From: Ohtaekwangia kribbensis
GTDB lineage: Bacteria > Bacteroidota > Bacteroidia > Cytophagales > Cyclobacteriaceae
Assembly: GCF_042676245.1 (NCBI RefSeq)
Contig: NZ_JBHTKA010000008.1
Span: 620,001-684,000 of the forward strand
Length of the DNA stretch: 64,000 nt
Reading direction: 5' to 3'
Shown one piece after another: positions 44,242 through 54,232 of the stretch (positions are counted from its first letter, which is position 1; the number at the start of each line of letters is the position of its first letter). The notes beneath the pieces are model-generated. The model saw only the letters and a program-made list of their open reading frames with translations. It had not been told where the DNA came from and did not search any database. The translations under genes were made by a program, and so were the position numbers.

Positions 44242-44269
44242 CTGGTTTCTGCCAAGAATAAAAAAATAA

Positions 44270-44297
44270 AAAGGGATCACAAAATGATCCCTTTCTT
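44270..44297. terminator. Hairpin terminator
   Basis: A 10-bp perfect stem (44270-44279 with 44285-44294) and a 5-base loop with A tract before and T-rich bases after. It separates the convergent TPR and T9SS-cargo genes. Confidence 0.8.
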
Positions 44298-44302
44298 TGT
44301 TT

Positions 44303-47300
44303 TTATCTCGCGATGACAATTTTCTGGGTTATCGATCGTACACCACTTTTTGCTTTGACCAAGTATAGCCCCGCAGGATAATCATTGTCAAAAATTACTT
44401 CTGCATAACCCGTTTCGTCCGTAGTTATTTTTTTACGCGCAACTTCGTAGCCCGACATATCATGTATACTTACTTCAACATCGGCTTGCTCACTGAAAGA
44501 GCGAAGTGACGCGGTGAAATCCTTTTGCTGAACCGGATTCGGTGATAAAACAAGTTGCGCACGTTGAGACGTAGCATCAACCTCAACTGCTACGGGCTTG
44601 AATGTTTTTGATATGCCATCCAGGTCAGTTTGTCTTAAACGATAGTACGATAAACCACTATACGGTGCATTATCCCAAGCCTCATAAGTATGCTCTTCGT
44701 TTGTTGTACCACTGCCTTTTACTTTCGTAACGGTCTGGAAAAATTCTCCGGACCTGGAATTTTCGATCGTGAAATAATCGTTGTCCAACTCGCTTGTTGT
44801 AGTCCACACTAGTTTAACTCTTCCGTCAATTGCGTATGCTTTGAAACTTTTCAGATTTATGGGTAGTGGGTTAATTGGATCTTCAGAGCCCAAAGTAAAA
44901 GGACTGAATGCTGTGATAAGATCGCTTGTCAAAGAGCCAGCGCTTTGTGTACCGGAAATTGAATTTCCTCCGTGGTTTATCCATCGCGATCCGTCCCAAC
45001 GGATAACACGAAGATCTGCGCGACCCGGTGAGCCTGAGTTGGATGATACACCACTGCGATTATCCCATGTAAGTGTAACCGTTGCATCAGTTATTCCGGA
45101 TCGATTCAGTATCCAATACTCAACATCACTTATTGTTGCCAGCGAACCATCATTGAGCGAACCATATGTATCCAAAGCACTGGCTGAAAAATATTCAGCT
45201 GTAAATGTTGTAAGCGGAGTATTGGTTGCTGTAATGGAGAGTTCTCGTAATCTTCCACTTTTTCCGATCGGGAAAGTAAATGACCCCATCGAGTTTGTTT
45301 GTTTGCCGGCAGGACCATTGATGTGCGTAGCATCACTCACACCGGTATAACTTCCACCGGTACCAAAAATTATATGACCACTTGATGATGTGTTCACAAT
45401 TCCATCTACAAAAGTCATCAGGTTATCAACCACTACATTTTGCGAAATATTTTTTGCACCACCTCCGTCAACAATAAGATCGTAAATAGAAAACTGATCA
45501 TCTCCTGAAATTTGCTGAGCGCTGCTGCCACTCAATGTTATAGTACCGCTACCAGCATCGAAAGAATTATTTTGTGTAAAATTTCCGATCAGATCTATGC
45601 TCTGACTTCCCGAAACAACAAGACTTCCATTTACAACCACTCCATATGGAGCAACACCATCAGTACATTGGCTGATACTTCCGGCTCCTGAAAGTGTAAC
45701 CATCGCATCTTCAATAATAACAAGTTCTTTAACCGTAACAGATGAAGCTATATTTGGCTGGAAAGTAGCTTTATTTATTTTGATACGGTCGCGACCACCA
45801 CATGATGGAACAACATTGCCCGACCAGTTTGCAGCTGTGTACCAGTTGGTTTCATTACCTGCTGAACCTCCGAGCCAGGTTATGAGCACTTCACTTGCTC
45901 CAATGTCTGGTACATTTAAACGTTGTGCTCCATCTATATCTTCGGTTACAACGGAAGCTCCCTGGTCAACTATATTATCATCAACCACAGTTGATCCATC
46001 TTCTGGTATTCGCAAATCACCTGACGCGATCGAAATAAATTTTCCGTTTGGTGTCGATGCAATCGTTCCGAGATCCGAAAATTTTGAATTCGCATCAGCA
46101 ACACCTTGCCAGGTTGCAAAATCATAATTGGTACTGGCAACATTCGCTACAGCATTGGTATTGTACAATAAATTATAGTCAGATGATGCAGTTGTAAAAT
46201 TGGCGAGATTGTTCATAGCAATAGCGTAGTTGCCACTTCCACCGCTGCGATTATTAAAAAGAATATTACTCTGAACATTAACAGGCGAGTTGGACGATCT
46301 GAAAAATGATGCGGTAGTTGCACTGCTTCCACCATTCGCTCCCGTGATCACCACTGAATTTGCAAAGAGAGAAAGTGTTGACGTGTTAGTGTAAAAATTA
46401 TAGAAACCATAGATCGCTGCATCAGCCGTTACGCTGGAGCCGAGTGTTATCATGTTGTTGACAAGCGCGAGGTTTACATCGGAGCTTCCGACCGAGATGC
46501 CTGATATCGTTGCAAAATTGGAATTGCTTTGCAAGTTGCTGATCGTGTTTCGCTGAACGCTGCTGACATTTGCTCCGGCTGTTATACCTGTTAATCTATA
46601 GTTTACTGTAGAAGCACCGGATGCTACGATGTATCCGATTTTATTTTTATCTACATAACTATAGTTGCTGGTAGTGTTCGTGTTGATACCAACGATCTCA
46701 TATTCTGAAGGACATGTAGTGCAGGCATCGATCACAACAGAATTTGCCCGCGTGTTATCGCTGAGCGATCCGATTTCATTTTTTGTAATGTTGGCACGAA
46801 CTCCGGCAGTGCCGGTATTAATTCCCGAGAAGATATACTGAACTCCCGAAGGCTTGCTGGTAATTGTATTTTTAACGATCGTATTTTTCAAAACTGTTGA
46901 GTACGTAGTGCTCGATACGTTAAGATCAATACCTCTGAAGAGCGCTGATGTTGAAGGAGTCGCTCCGCTGTTACTCACAACAAAATTCTGAACAGTATTT
47001 TCCTGTATCACCACGGGTTGGGTTCCACTCGTTTGTATACCAATCACGGTTCCACCGTCTGTGTTGTCGGTTACAGCTATACTTCCTGTTCCGTCTGCCT
47101 TCGAGCCGATAAAATTATCTTCAATCGTGCAGTTACAATTGTTTGCAAAAATACCCACCAGCAATGTTGCAGCAGTTGCTGCGTGGCTCGTTGCATTTAC
47201 ATTCGTGAGGACGTTGCCTGAAATTTCTGCAGTTGTTGTTCCTGAACTGGGCTCAAGCCAGATGAGACGCGAACGGATATAGGAAGAACTGTTGGACGAT

Positions 47301-48229
47301 GTCCATGGAATACTGCTAACGGCAGCCAACGGACTGTCACCGCCGATGTAGTTATTATTGATATAATATGTACCTGAACTCGTAATGTTTATACCATATA
47401 TATCTTTACTCGCAGTGTTTGATATGGCTGATGTTTGATAGATGGAATTATTTTCAATCGTCCAGTTATCATTGTTGGAGCTTAGAAAAATTCCGCGACC
47501 GGTGTTCACAGTACCAACACCAAAAAAGAAATCGTAAATTCTATTATAACGAATGGTGTTGTTTTGATTGGGTGTTCCAAAGGAACCCGAAGAATATATC
47601 CCGTTTGACGGATGAAGACTTGAATTTTTTATGTCGCAGTATTCTACTACAATGTTATTGTTACCCACTGTACCGCCACCCCCAAAAAAAACGACACCGC
47701 GATTTACGTTTGCATCATTTCCTTCAATGATGATAGAACGAAGTGAGTTATCTATAGCACCACCGCTAAAACTGAAAACAATTCCTTCACCGGCAGGTGT
47801 AACATTCTCGAATGTATTTGAGAATGTGAGGTAGCGATTTGAATAATCAAATGTTGAATTAGAAGGATCTCTTCCATCAATTATAACACGGTCAGCTCCT
47901 GTAAAACGAATAAGTGCAAGGCCACCACCTGTCGCTCCGGTTATAGTTCGCATCACGTTTGAACTTGGTCGAATGGTAAGAAGGAACGGACCGCCAAACT
48001 CTGTTCGCTGATTTAAACTGTGTGTTCCCGGTTCAGTGATGTCAGACACAATGCTTACGGTAACATTTCCATTCATACCATTAACATTGATTGCATTGAA
48101 AAGTCCGGATGAACCTGTGAGATCAGGATACATTCCTGAAGTACCTACTGTAACAGTGCCTGATAACTGGGCAAACAATGCCGTTGAGCATGCCAACAGC
48201 AAGCAGGTTAAAGTGTAAAGCCTTTTCAT
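44303..48229 (-). CDS. Large T9SS-secreted beta-helix surface protein
   Basis: About 1,308 residues from the ATG at 48229 (MKRLYTLTCLLLACSTALFAQ, signal peptide); a longer frame starts at 48253. The body is rich in Asn, Ser, Thr and Gly with short beta-helix-type repeats (IEGNDANVNRGVVFFGGGGTVG, GTYYINNNYIGGDSP), typical of parallel beta-helix proteins. The last about 90 residues contain a type IX sorting domain: LVLSPNPVQQKDFTASLR, VSIHDMSGYEVARKKI, YPAGLYLVKAKSGVRSITQKIVIAR. It would be exported and anchored or released at the cell surface. Confidence 0.9.
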   Translation of the reverse strand: MKRLYTLTCLLLACSTALFAQLSGTVTVGTSGMYPDLTGSSGLFNAINVNGMNGNVTVSIVSDITEPGTHSLNQRTEFGGPFLLTIRPSSNVMRTITGATGGGLALIRFTGADRVIIDGRDPSNSTFDYSNRYLTFSNTFENVTPAGEGIVFSFSGGAIDNSLRSIIIEGNDANVNRGVVFFGGGGTVGNNNIVVEYCDIKNSSLHPSNGIYSSGSFGTPNQNNTIRYNRIYDFFFGVGTVNTGRGIFLSSNNDNWTIENNSIYQTSAISNTASKDIYGINITSSGTYYINNNYIGGDSPLAAVSSIPWTSSNSSSYIRSRLIWLEPSSGTTTAEISGNVLTNVNATSHAATAATLLVGIFANNCNCTIEDNFIGSKADGTGSIAVTDNTDGGTVIGIQTSGTQPVVIQENTVQNFVVSNSGATPSTSALFRGIDLNVSSTTYSTVLKNTIVKNTITSKPSGVQYIFSGINTGTAGVRANITKNEIGSLSDNTRANSVVIDACTTCPSEYEIVGINTNTTSNYSYVDKNKIGYIVASGASTVNYRLTGITAGANVSSVQRNTISNLQSNSNFATISGISVGSSDVNLALVNNMITLGSSVTADAAIYGFYNFYTNTSTLSLFANSVVITGANGGSSATTASFFRSSNSPVNVQSNILFNNRSGGSGNYAIAMNNLANFTTASSDYNLLYNTNAVANVASTNYDFATWQGVADANSKFSDLGTIASTPNGKFISIASGDLRIPEDGSTVVDDNIVDQGASVVTEDIDGAQRLNVPDIGASEVLITWLGGSAGNETNWYTAANWSGNVVPSCGGRDRIKINKATFQPNIASSVTVKELVIIEDAMVTLSGAGSISQCTDGVAPYGVVVNGSLVVSGSQSIDLIGNFTQNNSFDAGSGTITLSGSSAQQISGDDQFSIYDLIVDGGGAKNISQNVVVDNLMTFVDGIVNTSSSGHIIFGTGGSYTGVSDATHINGPAGKQTNSMGSFTFPIGKSGRLRELSITATNTPLTTFTAEYFSASALDTYGSLNDGSLATISDVEYWILNRSGITDATVTLTWDNRSGVSSNSGSPGRADLRVIRWDGSRWINHGGNSISGTQSAGSLTSDLITAFSPFTLGSEDPINPLPINLKSFKAYAIDGRVKLVWTTTSELDNDYFTIENSRSGEFFQTVTKVKGSGTTNEEHTYEAWDNAPYSGLSYYRLRQTDLDGISKTFKPVAVEVDATSQRAQLVLSPNPVQQKDFTASLRSFSEQADVEVSIHDMSGYEVARKKITTDETGYAEVIFDNDYPAGLYLVKAKSGVRSITQKIVIAR

Positions 48230-48594
48230 ATAGACAAATGGGCATTCTCCCACCCAAAGATAGATTATTTTTTAAAGCAATTCGAATTTTAAAAATACCT
48301 GACAGCAGTGTTAAAAACTGTGGATATCGACTTTATGAAAAAATGAAACGAATGAATCTACATTGAATAATGAAGAAAATTAAAACACTATATATTTAGA
48401 AAGTACATTGATTCATTCCAGACCTAATTTTTGAAAATATGCATGCTTGGAAGTAACATTGGTTTGCAACAACAAAATGAAAAAAAATACAAGCGTCTTT
48501 AGAAAATCATCCCTAGAAAGTGGTCAAAAAATTTACAAAAGTGCTGTAAACAGTACCCCTATAAAAACCGAGATTGCAACGACATTTGTATAGA
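48230..48594. other. Gene-free intergenic region
   Basis: 365 bases between two minus-strand genes. No plausible ORF and no clear promoter. It is AT-rich and has a one-mismatch DnaA-box-like TGTGGATAT at about 48319. It should contain the promoter of the T9SS cargo gene and the 3' end of the AAA ATPase unit. Confidence 0.6.
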
Positions 48595-49380
48595 TTATAG
48601 AAATCGTAAAAACTGTTCGCGGTTTTCAAGAAAGCCTTTGGTTATTCTGTAATGCTCGGTTTCTTCAAAACTCGTTTGCGTAATCAGCCCATCGCGTAAT
48701 TCCAAAAGTTTTGCATTTGGGATGCCCATTAATATAGGAGAATGTGTGGCCAAAATGAATTGTGCGCCGCGTTGCTGAACCATCTCTTTAATAAGTAAAA
48801 TTAAAGAAAGCTGGCGAAGCGGAGAAAGCGATGCCTCTGGTTCGTCTAATATATAAATACCCTTTTGCGTAAAGCGAGATTCGAAAATTTTCAAAAAACC
48901 TTCTCCATGCGAATAGGCATTGAGATCGCTGCCATATTTTTCAATCAACGCATTCTTTTGTCCTGTTATCATACCGCGGACTCTTTCAAGTGAGTGGCCC
49001 TCAAGCGATGCTTCAAAATCCTGCATGTCTTTATCAAAAGCACTTCGCAGTTCGTTAACGGATCGGATGAAGCCGGTAAAATCTTCTGCGCGAAAAAATA
49101 ATCCCTGTCGGGTTTTATTCGTCCATGATAATTGAAAATAAGGAGCCAATAATTTTGCCGCTTTTAGCGAGCCGTCTGTTTCTATACTCTTGCTACTAAT
49201 TGTTGGTAATCCGATGGAGTACGCGAGTGTTTCAAGAATGGTCGACTTGCCGCAGCCGTTGTCTCCGATAAAAATTGTTATAGGCAAATCAATTTCAATC
49301 TCTTTGAAATTCTGGAGAACAGGAAGATCAAATGGAAATCCTCTTTTATCGAATGGCTTTAGGCGAAGCGTCTTTAACAT
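48595..49380 (-). CDS. AAA-type ATPase, AAA_21-like
   Basis: A 261-residue ABC/AAA hybrid ATPase. Walker A IGDNGCGKST at about 38-47, a short signature-like segment (AYSHGEGFLKIFESRF), Walker B GIYILDEPEASLSP, and a switch His in ILATHSPILM. Such small stand-alone ATPases of the SbcC/RecF-like or OLD-like branch are often encoded alone or with a partner effector, but the MOSC gene after 3 bases is the only neighbour. I see no nuclease or toxin partner. Confidence 0.85.
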   Translation of the reverse strand: MLKTLRLKPFDKRGFPFDLPVLQNFKEIEIDLPITIFIGDNGCGKSTILETLAYSIGLPTISSKSIETDGSLKAAKLLAPYFQLSWTNKTRQGLFFRAEDFTGFIRSVNELRSAFDKDMQDFEASLEGHSLERVRGMITGQKNALIEKYGSDLNAYSHGEGFLKIFESRFTQKGIYILDEPEASLSPLRQLSLILLIKEMVQQRGAQFILATHSPILMGIPNAKLLELRDGLITQTSFEETEHYRITKGFLENREQFLRFL

Positions 49381-49383
49381 GAA

Positions 49384-49857
49384 TCAAATCGGATTAATAT
49401 CATCACCCTCACGAATAACACCGCCTTCAATAACTTTTGCTGTTATACCTCCATGTCCGCGCATCGCGTTATATCCGCCATGACCTAAACTTTCTTCCAT
49501 TCGCGAACACGGATGACAATCTCCGGTATATTCAAGAACAGCTTCTCCGATTTTGAATCGCTTTCCTTTTAAAGAAAGAAGATTTATACCTTCTGATACT
49601 ATATTTCTTCGTGTGAGTGCCGGATCAATTTCTTCCCGCCCGAGATAGCTCGCGATTGCTTTTAAGTCCTCGACTTGTATGAGCGTAACTTGTCGGTCGC
49701 CTCCTGAATTTTTGTAACGATCGCCTTCAAGACCTTTATCCTTTATCGCCAAAATCTCCCGCGTGAATCTGACCGGCTCGAGTCGCTTCGGACGAAACGA
49801 GATGGTTTTCACTTTGCCAGGCTTTGCATACTGCTCTTGTAGTTGCTTAAATTCCAT
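49384..49857 (-). CDS. MOSC domain protein
   Basis: A 157-residue protein with the MOSC fold (molybdenum cofactor sulfurase C-terminal): GLEGDRYKNSGGDRQVTLIQ, a conserved Cys (C113 or nearby in YTGDCHPCSRMEE), and GGYNAMRGHGGITAKVIEGG. MOSC proteins bind molybdenum cofactor and move sulfur or reduce oximes. No moco genes are nearby. It ends 3 bases before the AAA ATPase start, so they form a unit. Confidence 0.88.
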   Translation of the reverse strand: MEFKQLQEQYAKPGKVKTISFRPKRLEPVRFTREILAIKDKGLEGDRYKNSGGDRQVTLIQVEDLKAIASYLGREEIDPALTRRNIVSEGINLLSLKGKRFKIGEAVLEYTGDCHPCSRMEESLGHGGYNAMRGHGGITAKVIEGGVIREGDDINPI

Positions 49858-49900
49858 TTTTCGCTTCGCTTTTGTGTTGATTCTATTAAAACTATAAAAT

Positions 49901-49995
49901 TCAAAAACTGCGTCTGGGCTTTCCTAATGCATTTTTGTGGAAAATGTAAAATTGTTAAAAATCAAAAACGCTGTCTGTGCCTCAAAAACGCAGAT
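49901..49995. promoter_or_regulatory. Repeated motif upstream of the MarR regulator
   Basis: Three near-direct copies of TCAAAAAC(G/T)GC followed by a TCTG-like end start at 49901, 49962 and 49982, and an inverted TTTTTGAA occurs near 50001. They lie in the 230-base gap before the MarR gene. A MarR or AraC-type operator is possible; chance in AT-rich DNA is not excluded. Confidence 0.3.
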
Positions 49996-50087
49996 TGAAT
50001 TTTTGAAAAATCGCCCGGAAAAAAATTTTCAATTACTCTGCATGCATACCAAAATTTTTCTACCTTCGCTATCCCCGATTCAAACGT

Positions 50088-50531
50088 ATGCGAAGGGAAG
50101 AAACCGTAGATCATCATATAAAAACAGCGTGGCACGCAATTGCTCGAATGTATAATCAACAGGCGAGTAAATATGATATCACTACGTCCATCGGGTTCGT
50201 TCTTCTAAATATACATTCTGAAGACGGAACTCCCGCTACTAAAATTGCGCCGCTCATGGGTCTCGAAGCAAGAAGTCTTACGCGCATGCTCAAGACCATG
50301 GAAGAGAAAAAACTAATATACCGTGAGCCCGATCCTGTTGATAAACGTTCGGTGAGAATTTTTTTGACAGATCTCGGTAAAAAGAAAAAAGAAGTATCGC
50401 GGAAAACCGTTCTTCGATTTAACGATGCAGTGCGCGAAGAGATAGATGCTGAAAAACTTGCCGTATTTTTTGATGTGCTGCAAAACATAAATCAGATAAT
50501 CGATCGAAATAACATTTACGAAAAAGTATAG
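50088..50531 (+). CDS. MarR-family transcriptional regulator
   Basis: A 147-residue winged-helix regulator. N-terminal helix ETVDHHIKTAWHAIARMYNQ, the DNA-reading helix in ATKIAPLMGLEARSLTRMLKTMEEKKLI and the wing YREPDPVDKRSVRIFLTDLGKKK. It stands 55 bases before the fadB-like gene in the same direction and would be expected to control the beta-oxidation operon. The effector could be an acyl-CoA by analogy, but this is inference. Confidence 0.9.
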   Translation: MRREETVDHHIKTAWHAIARMYNQQASKYDITTSIGFVLLNIHSEDGTPATKIAPLMGLEARSLTRMLKTMEEKKLIYREPDPVDKRSVRIFLTDLGKKKKEVSRKTVLRFNDAVREEIDAEKLAVFFDVLQNINQIIDRNNIYEKV

Positions 50532-50553
50532 AATTAACTTCGGACGCGTGTGA

Positions 50554-50565
50554 CATGTATACATG
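50554..50565. promoter_or_regulatory. Perfect 12-bp palindrome before the beta-oxidation operon
   Basis: CATGTATACATG, between the MarR stop and the first operon gene. A candidate operator for the MarR regulator or a FadR-type repressor; also could be incidental. Confidence 0.35.
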
Positions 50566-50586
50566 CGACCACATCAAACATAAAGT

Positions 50587-52986
50587 ATGAAACGTTCTAT
50601 TCGCAAAGTTGCTGTTTTAGGTTCCGGAGTAATGGGCTCCGCCATTGCTTGTCATTTTGCCAACATTGGCTGCCAGGTAATGTTATTGGATATTGCCCCG
50701 AAAGAACTTACGGATGAAGAGAAAGCCAAAGGTCTTTCGCTTGAAAGTAAAGTCGTAAAAAATCGAATTGTGCAGAGCTCGTTCGATCGTTCGATCAAAT
50801 CGAGTCCCGGTCCGATCTATAGCAAGAAATTTATTTCACGCATCACGCTCGGCAACTTTGACGATGATATGCCGAAGATCAAAGATTACGACTGGATTAT
50901 AGAAGTAGTTGTTGAAAATCTCGACATCAAGAAGAAAGTATACGAGCAGGTAGAGAAATTTCGCAAGAGCGGAACACTTGTTACTTCAAACACTTCAGGT
51001 ATACCAATTCACCTGATGGCCGAAGGAAGAAGCGAAGACTTTAAAAAGAATTTTGCGGGTACGCACTTCTTTAATCCGCCACGCTATCTCAAATTATTCG
51101 AGATTATACCTACACCGCATACTGATCCGGAGGTAGTAAAATTCCTGATGCACTATGGCGATTTATACCTCGGAAAAACAACAGTGCTTTGTAAAGATAC
51201 GCCTGCATTTATAGGGAACCGCGTTGGTGTTTGGGGCTTGTTAAAAGTAATTGACGCCATGCGTAAGTTCGATCTCAATGTGGATGAAATTGATAAGCTT
51301 ACCGGTCCGGTTATTGGCAGACCTAAATCTGCAACCTTTCGCACATCCGACTTAGTAGGACTCGATACGCTAGTTAAAGTAGCGAACAATTTATATGCAG
51401 CGCTTCCGAATGATGAAGGTCGTGAAATGTTCAAGCTGCCCGATGTAGTTAATCAACTTGAAAAAAATAAATGGCTAGGTGACAAGACTGGTCAGGGTTT
51501 CTATAAAAAATCAAAAAATGCAAAAGGCGAAACCGAGATCCTGACACTGGATCTTAAAACGCTGGAGTATAAAACAAAAGCGAAAGCAAAATTTGCTACG
51601 CTCGAAACCACCAAAACAATCGATAATCTGAAAGATCGTTTTAAAGTTTTGCTGGCCGGAAAAGATAAGGCCGGTGATTTTTATCGCGATGCATTTTTCG
51701 GATTGTTTCAATATGCCAGCAACCGTATACCTGAAATTGCTGACGAACTCTATAAAATCGATGATGCTGTATGTGCTGGTTTCGGTTGGGAACTCGGTCC
51801 GTTTGAAACATGGGATGCCGTTGGTGTGGAGAAGTCAATTCAGACAATGGAAGCCACAGGCTATAAACCTGCCGCATGGGTATACGACATGGTCGCTTCA
51901 GGAAATAAATCTTTCTATAAAATAGAAGGCGGCAAACGTCAGTATTACGATATACCTTCCAAGAGTTATAAAAATATACCAGGTAAAGAAGAATTTATCA
52001 TTCTTGAAAACCTCAGCAATAATATAGTCTGGAAAAACGCAGAGTCTAAAGTTACCGATATAGGCGATGGCGTGATTGATTTCTCTTGGCACAGCAAGAG
52101 CTATACACTGGGCAGCTCGGTTATTGAAGGATTGAACAAAGCGATTGATCTCGCAGAAAAAGATTTCAAAGGATTAGTTATCGGTCACCAGGGTGCAGAC
52201 TTTTCATTGGGCGCAAACCTTGGTCTCGTATTCATGTATGCTATCGAGCAGGAGTATGACGAGATCGATTTTATGGTTCGTCAATTTCAAAACTCGGTTA
52301 TGCGCATTCGCTATTCGTCCGTTCCGGTGGTTGTTGCTCCACAAGGCCGAACACTCGGAGGTGGTTGTGAGATGACGCTTCACTCGGATCTCGCGCAAGC
52401 AGCTGCGGAAACCTATATAGGCCTTGTTGAAGTTGGTGTAGGATTGATTCCCGGTGGAGGTGGAACAAAAGAACTTACCAAACGCGTGAGCGATGCGCTG
52501 GAAGAAGGCGATGTAGAACTGAACGCACTTCAAAATGCGTTTATGAATATAGCAACTGCAAAAGTTGCCTTATCAGCAGAGGAGGCGCGCGAAATGGGTA
52601 TACTGAGAAGTAAAGATAGAATTTCTGTTAACAGAGATCGTCAGATTCTCGATGCAAAAGCAGCTGTACTGGAATTGGCGGAAGCAGGATATACTATGCC
52701 TGTACCTGCCAAAAATATAAAAGTTCAGGGTCGCACAGGTATGGCACTCTTCATGGCAGGTGTTGAAGGTATGCGCATGGGTAACTATATCAGCGATCAT
52801 GATAAAAAAATTGCCCGTTGGATTGCCAACGTAATGTGTGGAGGTGATCTCTCGTATGCACAGGAAGTAAGCGAACAATATCTGCTCGACCTGGAGCGTG
52901 AAGCATTCGTGTCACTCACAGGTGAAAAGAAAACATTGGAAAGAATTCAGTCGATATTAACCGGTGGTAAACCACTTCGAAACTAA
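50587..52986 (+). CDS. 3-hydroxyacyl-CoA dehydrogenase / enoyl-CoA hydratase fusion
   Basis: A 799-residue bifunctional enzyme. The N-terminal dehydrogenase has the NAD-binding motif VLGSGVMGSAIACHFAN at 10-26 and TSNTSGIPIHLMAEG, and ends near residue 330 (WLGDKTGQGFYKK). The enoyl-CoA hydratase part is C-terminal at about 490-720, with GADFSLGANL, QGRTLGGGCEMTLHSDLAQ and a family Glu/Gly pattern. This order is the reverse of E. coli FadB. It catalyses two consecutive steps of beta-oxidation. The operon continues with thiolase after 11 bases. Confidence 0.93.
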   Translation: MKRSIRKVAVLGSGVMGSAIACHFANIGCQVMLLDIAPKELTDEEKAKGLSLESKVVKNRIVQSSFDRSIKSSPGPIYSKKFISRITLGNFDDDMPKIKDYDWIIEVVVENLDIKKKVYEQVEKFRKSGTLVTSNTSGIPIHLMAEGRSEDFKKNFAGTHFFNPPRYLKLFEIIPTPHTDPEVVKFLMHYGDLYLGKTTVLCKDTPAFIGNRVGVWGLLKVIDAMRKFDLNVDEIDKLTGPVIGRPKSATFRTSDLVGLDTLVKVANNLYAALPNDEGREMFKLPDVVNQLEKNKWLGDKTGQGFYKKSKNAKGETEILTLDLKTLEYKTKAKAKFATLETTKTIDNLKDRFKVLLAGKDKAGDFYRDAFFGLFQYASNRIPEIADELYKIDDAVCAGFGWELGPFETWDAVGVEKSIQTMEATGYKPAAWVYDMVASGNKSFYKIEGGKRQYYDIPSKSYKNIPGKEEFIILENLSNNIVWKNAESKVTDIGDGVIDFSWHSKSYTLGSSVIEGLNKAIDLAEKDFKGLVIGHQGADFSLGANLGLVFMYAIEQEYDEIDFMVRQFQNSVMRIRYSSVPVVVAPQGRTLGGGCEMTLHSDLAQAAAETYIGLVEVGVGLIPGGGGTKELTKRVSDALEEGDVELNALQNAFMNIATAKVALSAEEAREMGILRSKDRISVNRDRQILDAKAAVLELAEAGYTMPVPAKNIKVQGRTGMALFMAGVEGMRMGNYISDHDKKIARWIANVMCGGDLSYAQEVSEQYLLDLEREAFVSLTGEKKTLERIQSILTGGKPLRN

Positions 52987-52997
52987 AATATTAAACT

Positions 52998-54170
52998 ATG
53001 GATGCATATATAGTAGCTGGTTTCAGAACTGGCGTTGGTAAAGCAAAGAAAGGCGGGTTTCGTTTTACAAGACCAGACGACCTTGCTGCTGATGTGATCA
53101 AGCATCTGGTAAAGTCTGTTCCCGGACTTGAAAATAAAATGGTTGACGATTTGATCGTTGGTAACGCAGTACCTGAAGCTGAACAAGGTATGCAGATGGG
53201 ACGCATGATCTCGTTGCTTGCGTTGGGTATAGATACTCCGGGTATGGTGGTGAATCGTTATTGTGGCTCGGGTGTAGAAACTATCGCAATCGCGAGTGCA
53301 CGTATTCATGCAGGTCAGGCCGATGTAATTATAGCGGGCGGAACAGAGTCAATGTCACTTGTGCCGGTAATGGGTATAAAAACCGCATTGAATTATACCA
53401 TCGCGAAAGATCATCCTACTTATTATACCAGCATGGGTCTTACCGCAGAAGAAGTATCCAAGCAATTTAAAATTTCACGCGAAGAACAAGATCAGTTCTC
53501 GTACGAGTCGCACATGAAAGCTGCCGCTGCGTGGAAGGAAGGTAAATTTAAAGATGAAGTTGTTCCCATCACGGTGAAGGAAGTATATGTGGATGAGAAC
53601 ATGAAAAAGAAAACGCGCGAATTCATCGTAGATAAAGATGAAGGTATACGTACCGACACAACAGTTGAAGGACTTTCAAAATTGAAACCGGTGTTTGCTG
53701 CCGGTGGAACTGTTACGGCCGGTAACTCATCGCAAACTTCAGACGGTGCTGCGTTCGTAGTGGTAATGTCTGAAAGAATGGTAAAGCAATTGAATGTTAA
53801 ACCAATCGCGCGAATGGTGAGCTACGCTGTAGCTGGTGTTGATCCGCGCATTATGGGAATCGGCCCGGTGGCTGCTATACCAAAAGCATTGAAACTTGCC
53901 GATCTGAAATTAGACGATATCGATCTGTTTGAATTGAACGAAGCGTTTGCTGCACAGTCATTGGCAGTAGTAAAAGAACTTGGTATAGATCGCACCAAGT
54001 TAAATGTAAACGGAGGAGCAATTGCAGTAGGCCACCCGTTGGGGTCGTCTGGTGCAAGACTTTCTGTTCAACTCTTTGGTGAGCTTCGCAGACAGAAGAA
54101 AAAATATGGAATGGTTACAGCCTGTGTTGGCGGAGGCCAGGGCGTAGCCGGTATATATGAGCTTCTGTAA
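52998..54170 (+). CDS. fadA: Acetyl-CoA C-acyltransferase (thiolase)
   Basis: A 390-residue thiolase that performs the last step of beta-oxidation. The nucleophile C89 is in VVNRYCGSGVE; NGGAIAVGHPLGSSGAR carries the catalytic His, and MVTACVGGGQGVA the second Cys. GNAVPEAEQGMQMGRM is typical. It lies 11 bases after the bifunctional enzyme and 62 bases before the acyl-CoA dehydrogenase. Confidence 0.95.
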   Translation: MDAYIVAGFRTGVGKAKKGGFRFTRPDDLAADVIKHLVKSVPGLENKMVDDLIVGNAVPEAEQGMQMGRMISLLALGIDTPGMVVNRYCGSGVETIAIASARIHAGQADVIIAGGTESMSLVPVMGIKTALNYTIAKDHPTYYTSMGLTAEEVSKQFKISREEQDQFSYESHMKAAAAWKEGKFKDEVVPITVKEVYVDENMKKKTREFIVDKDEGIRTDTTVEGLSKLKPVFAAGGTVTAGNSSQTSDGAAFVVVMSERMVKQLNVKPIARMVSYAVAGVDPRIMGIGPVAAIPKALKLADLKLDDIDLFELNEAFAAQSLAVVKELGIDRTKLNVNGGAIAVGHPLGSSGARLSVQLFGELRRQKKKYGMVTACVGGGQGVAGIYELL

Positions 54171-54232
54171 TAAGACGTTGTAAAATATTTCTGAAAACGA
54201 ATCAACAAGAATTTATAAAAACATTATAGGTT

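Noticed and set aside
44781..45350. A 189-residue plus-strand frame in the T9SS cargo gene.
   Set aside because: An antisense shadow of a low-complexity Ser/Thr-rich coding region.
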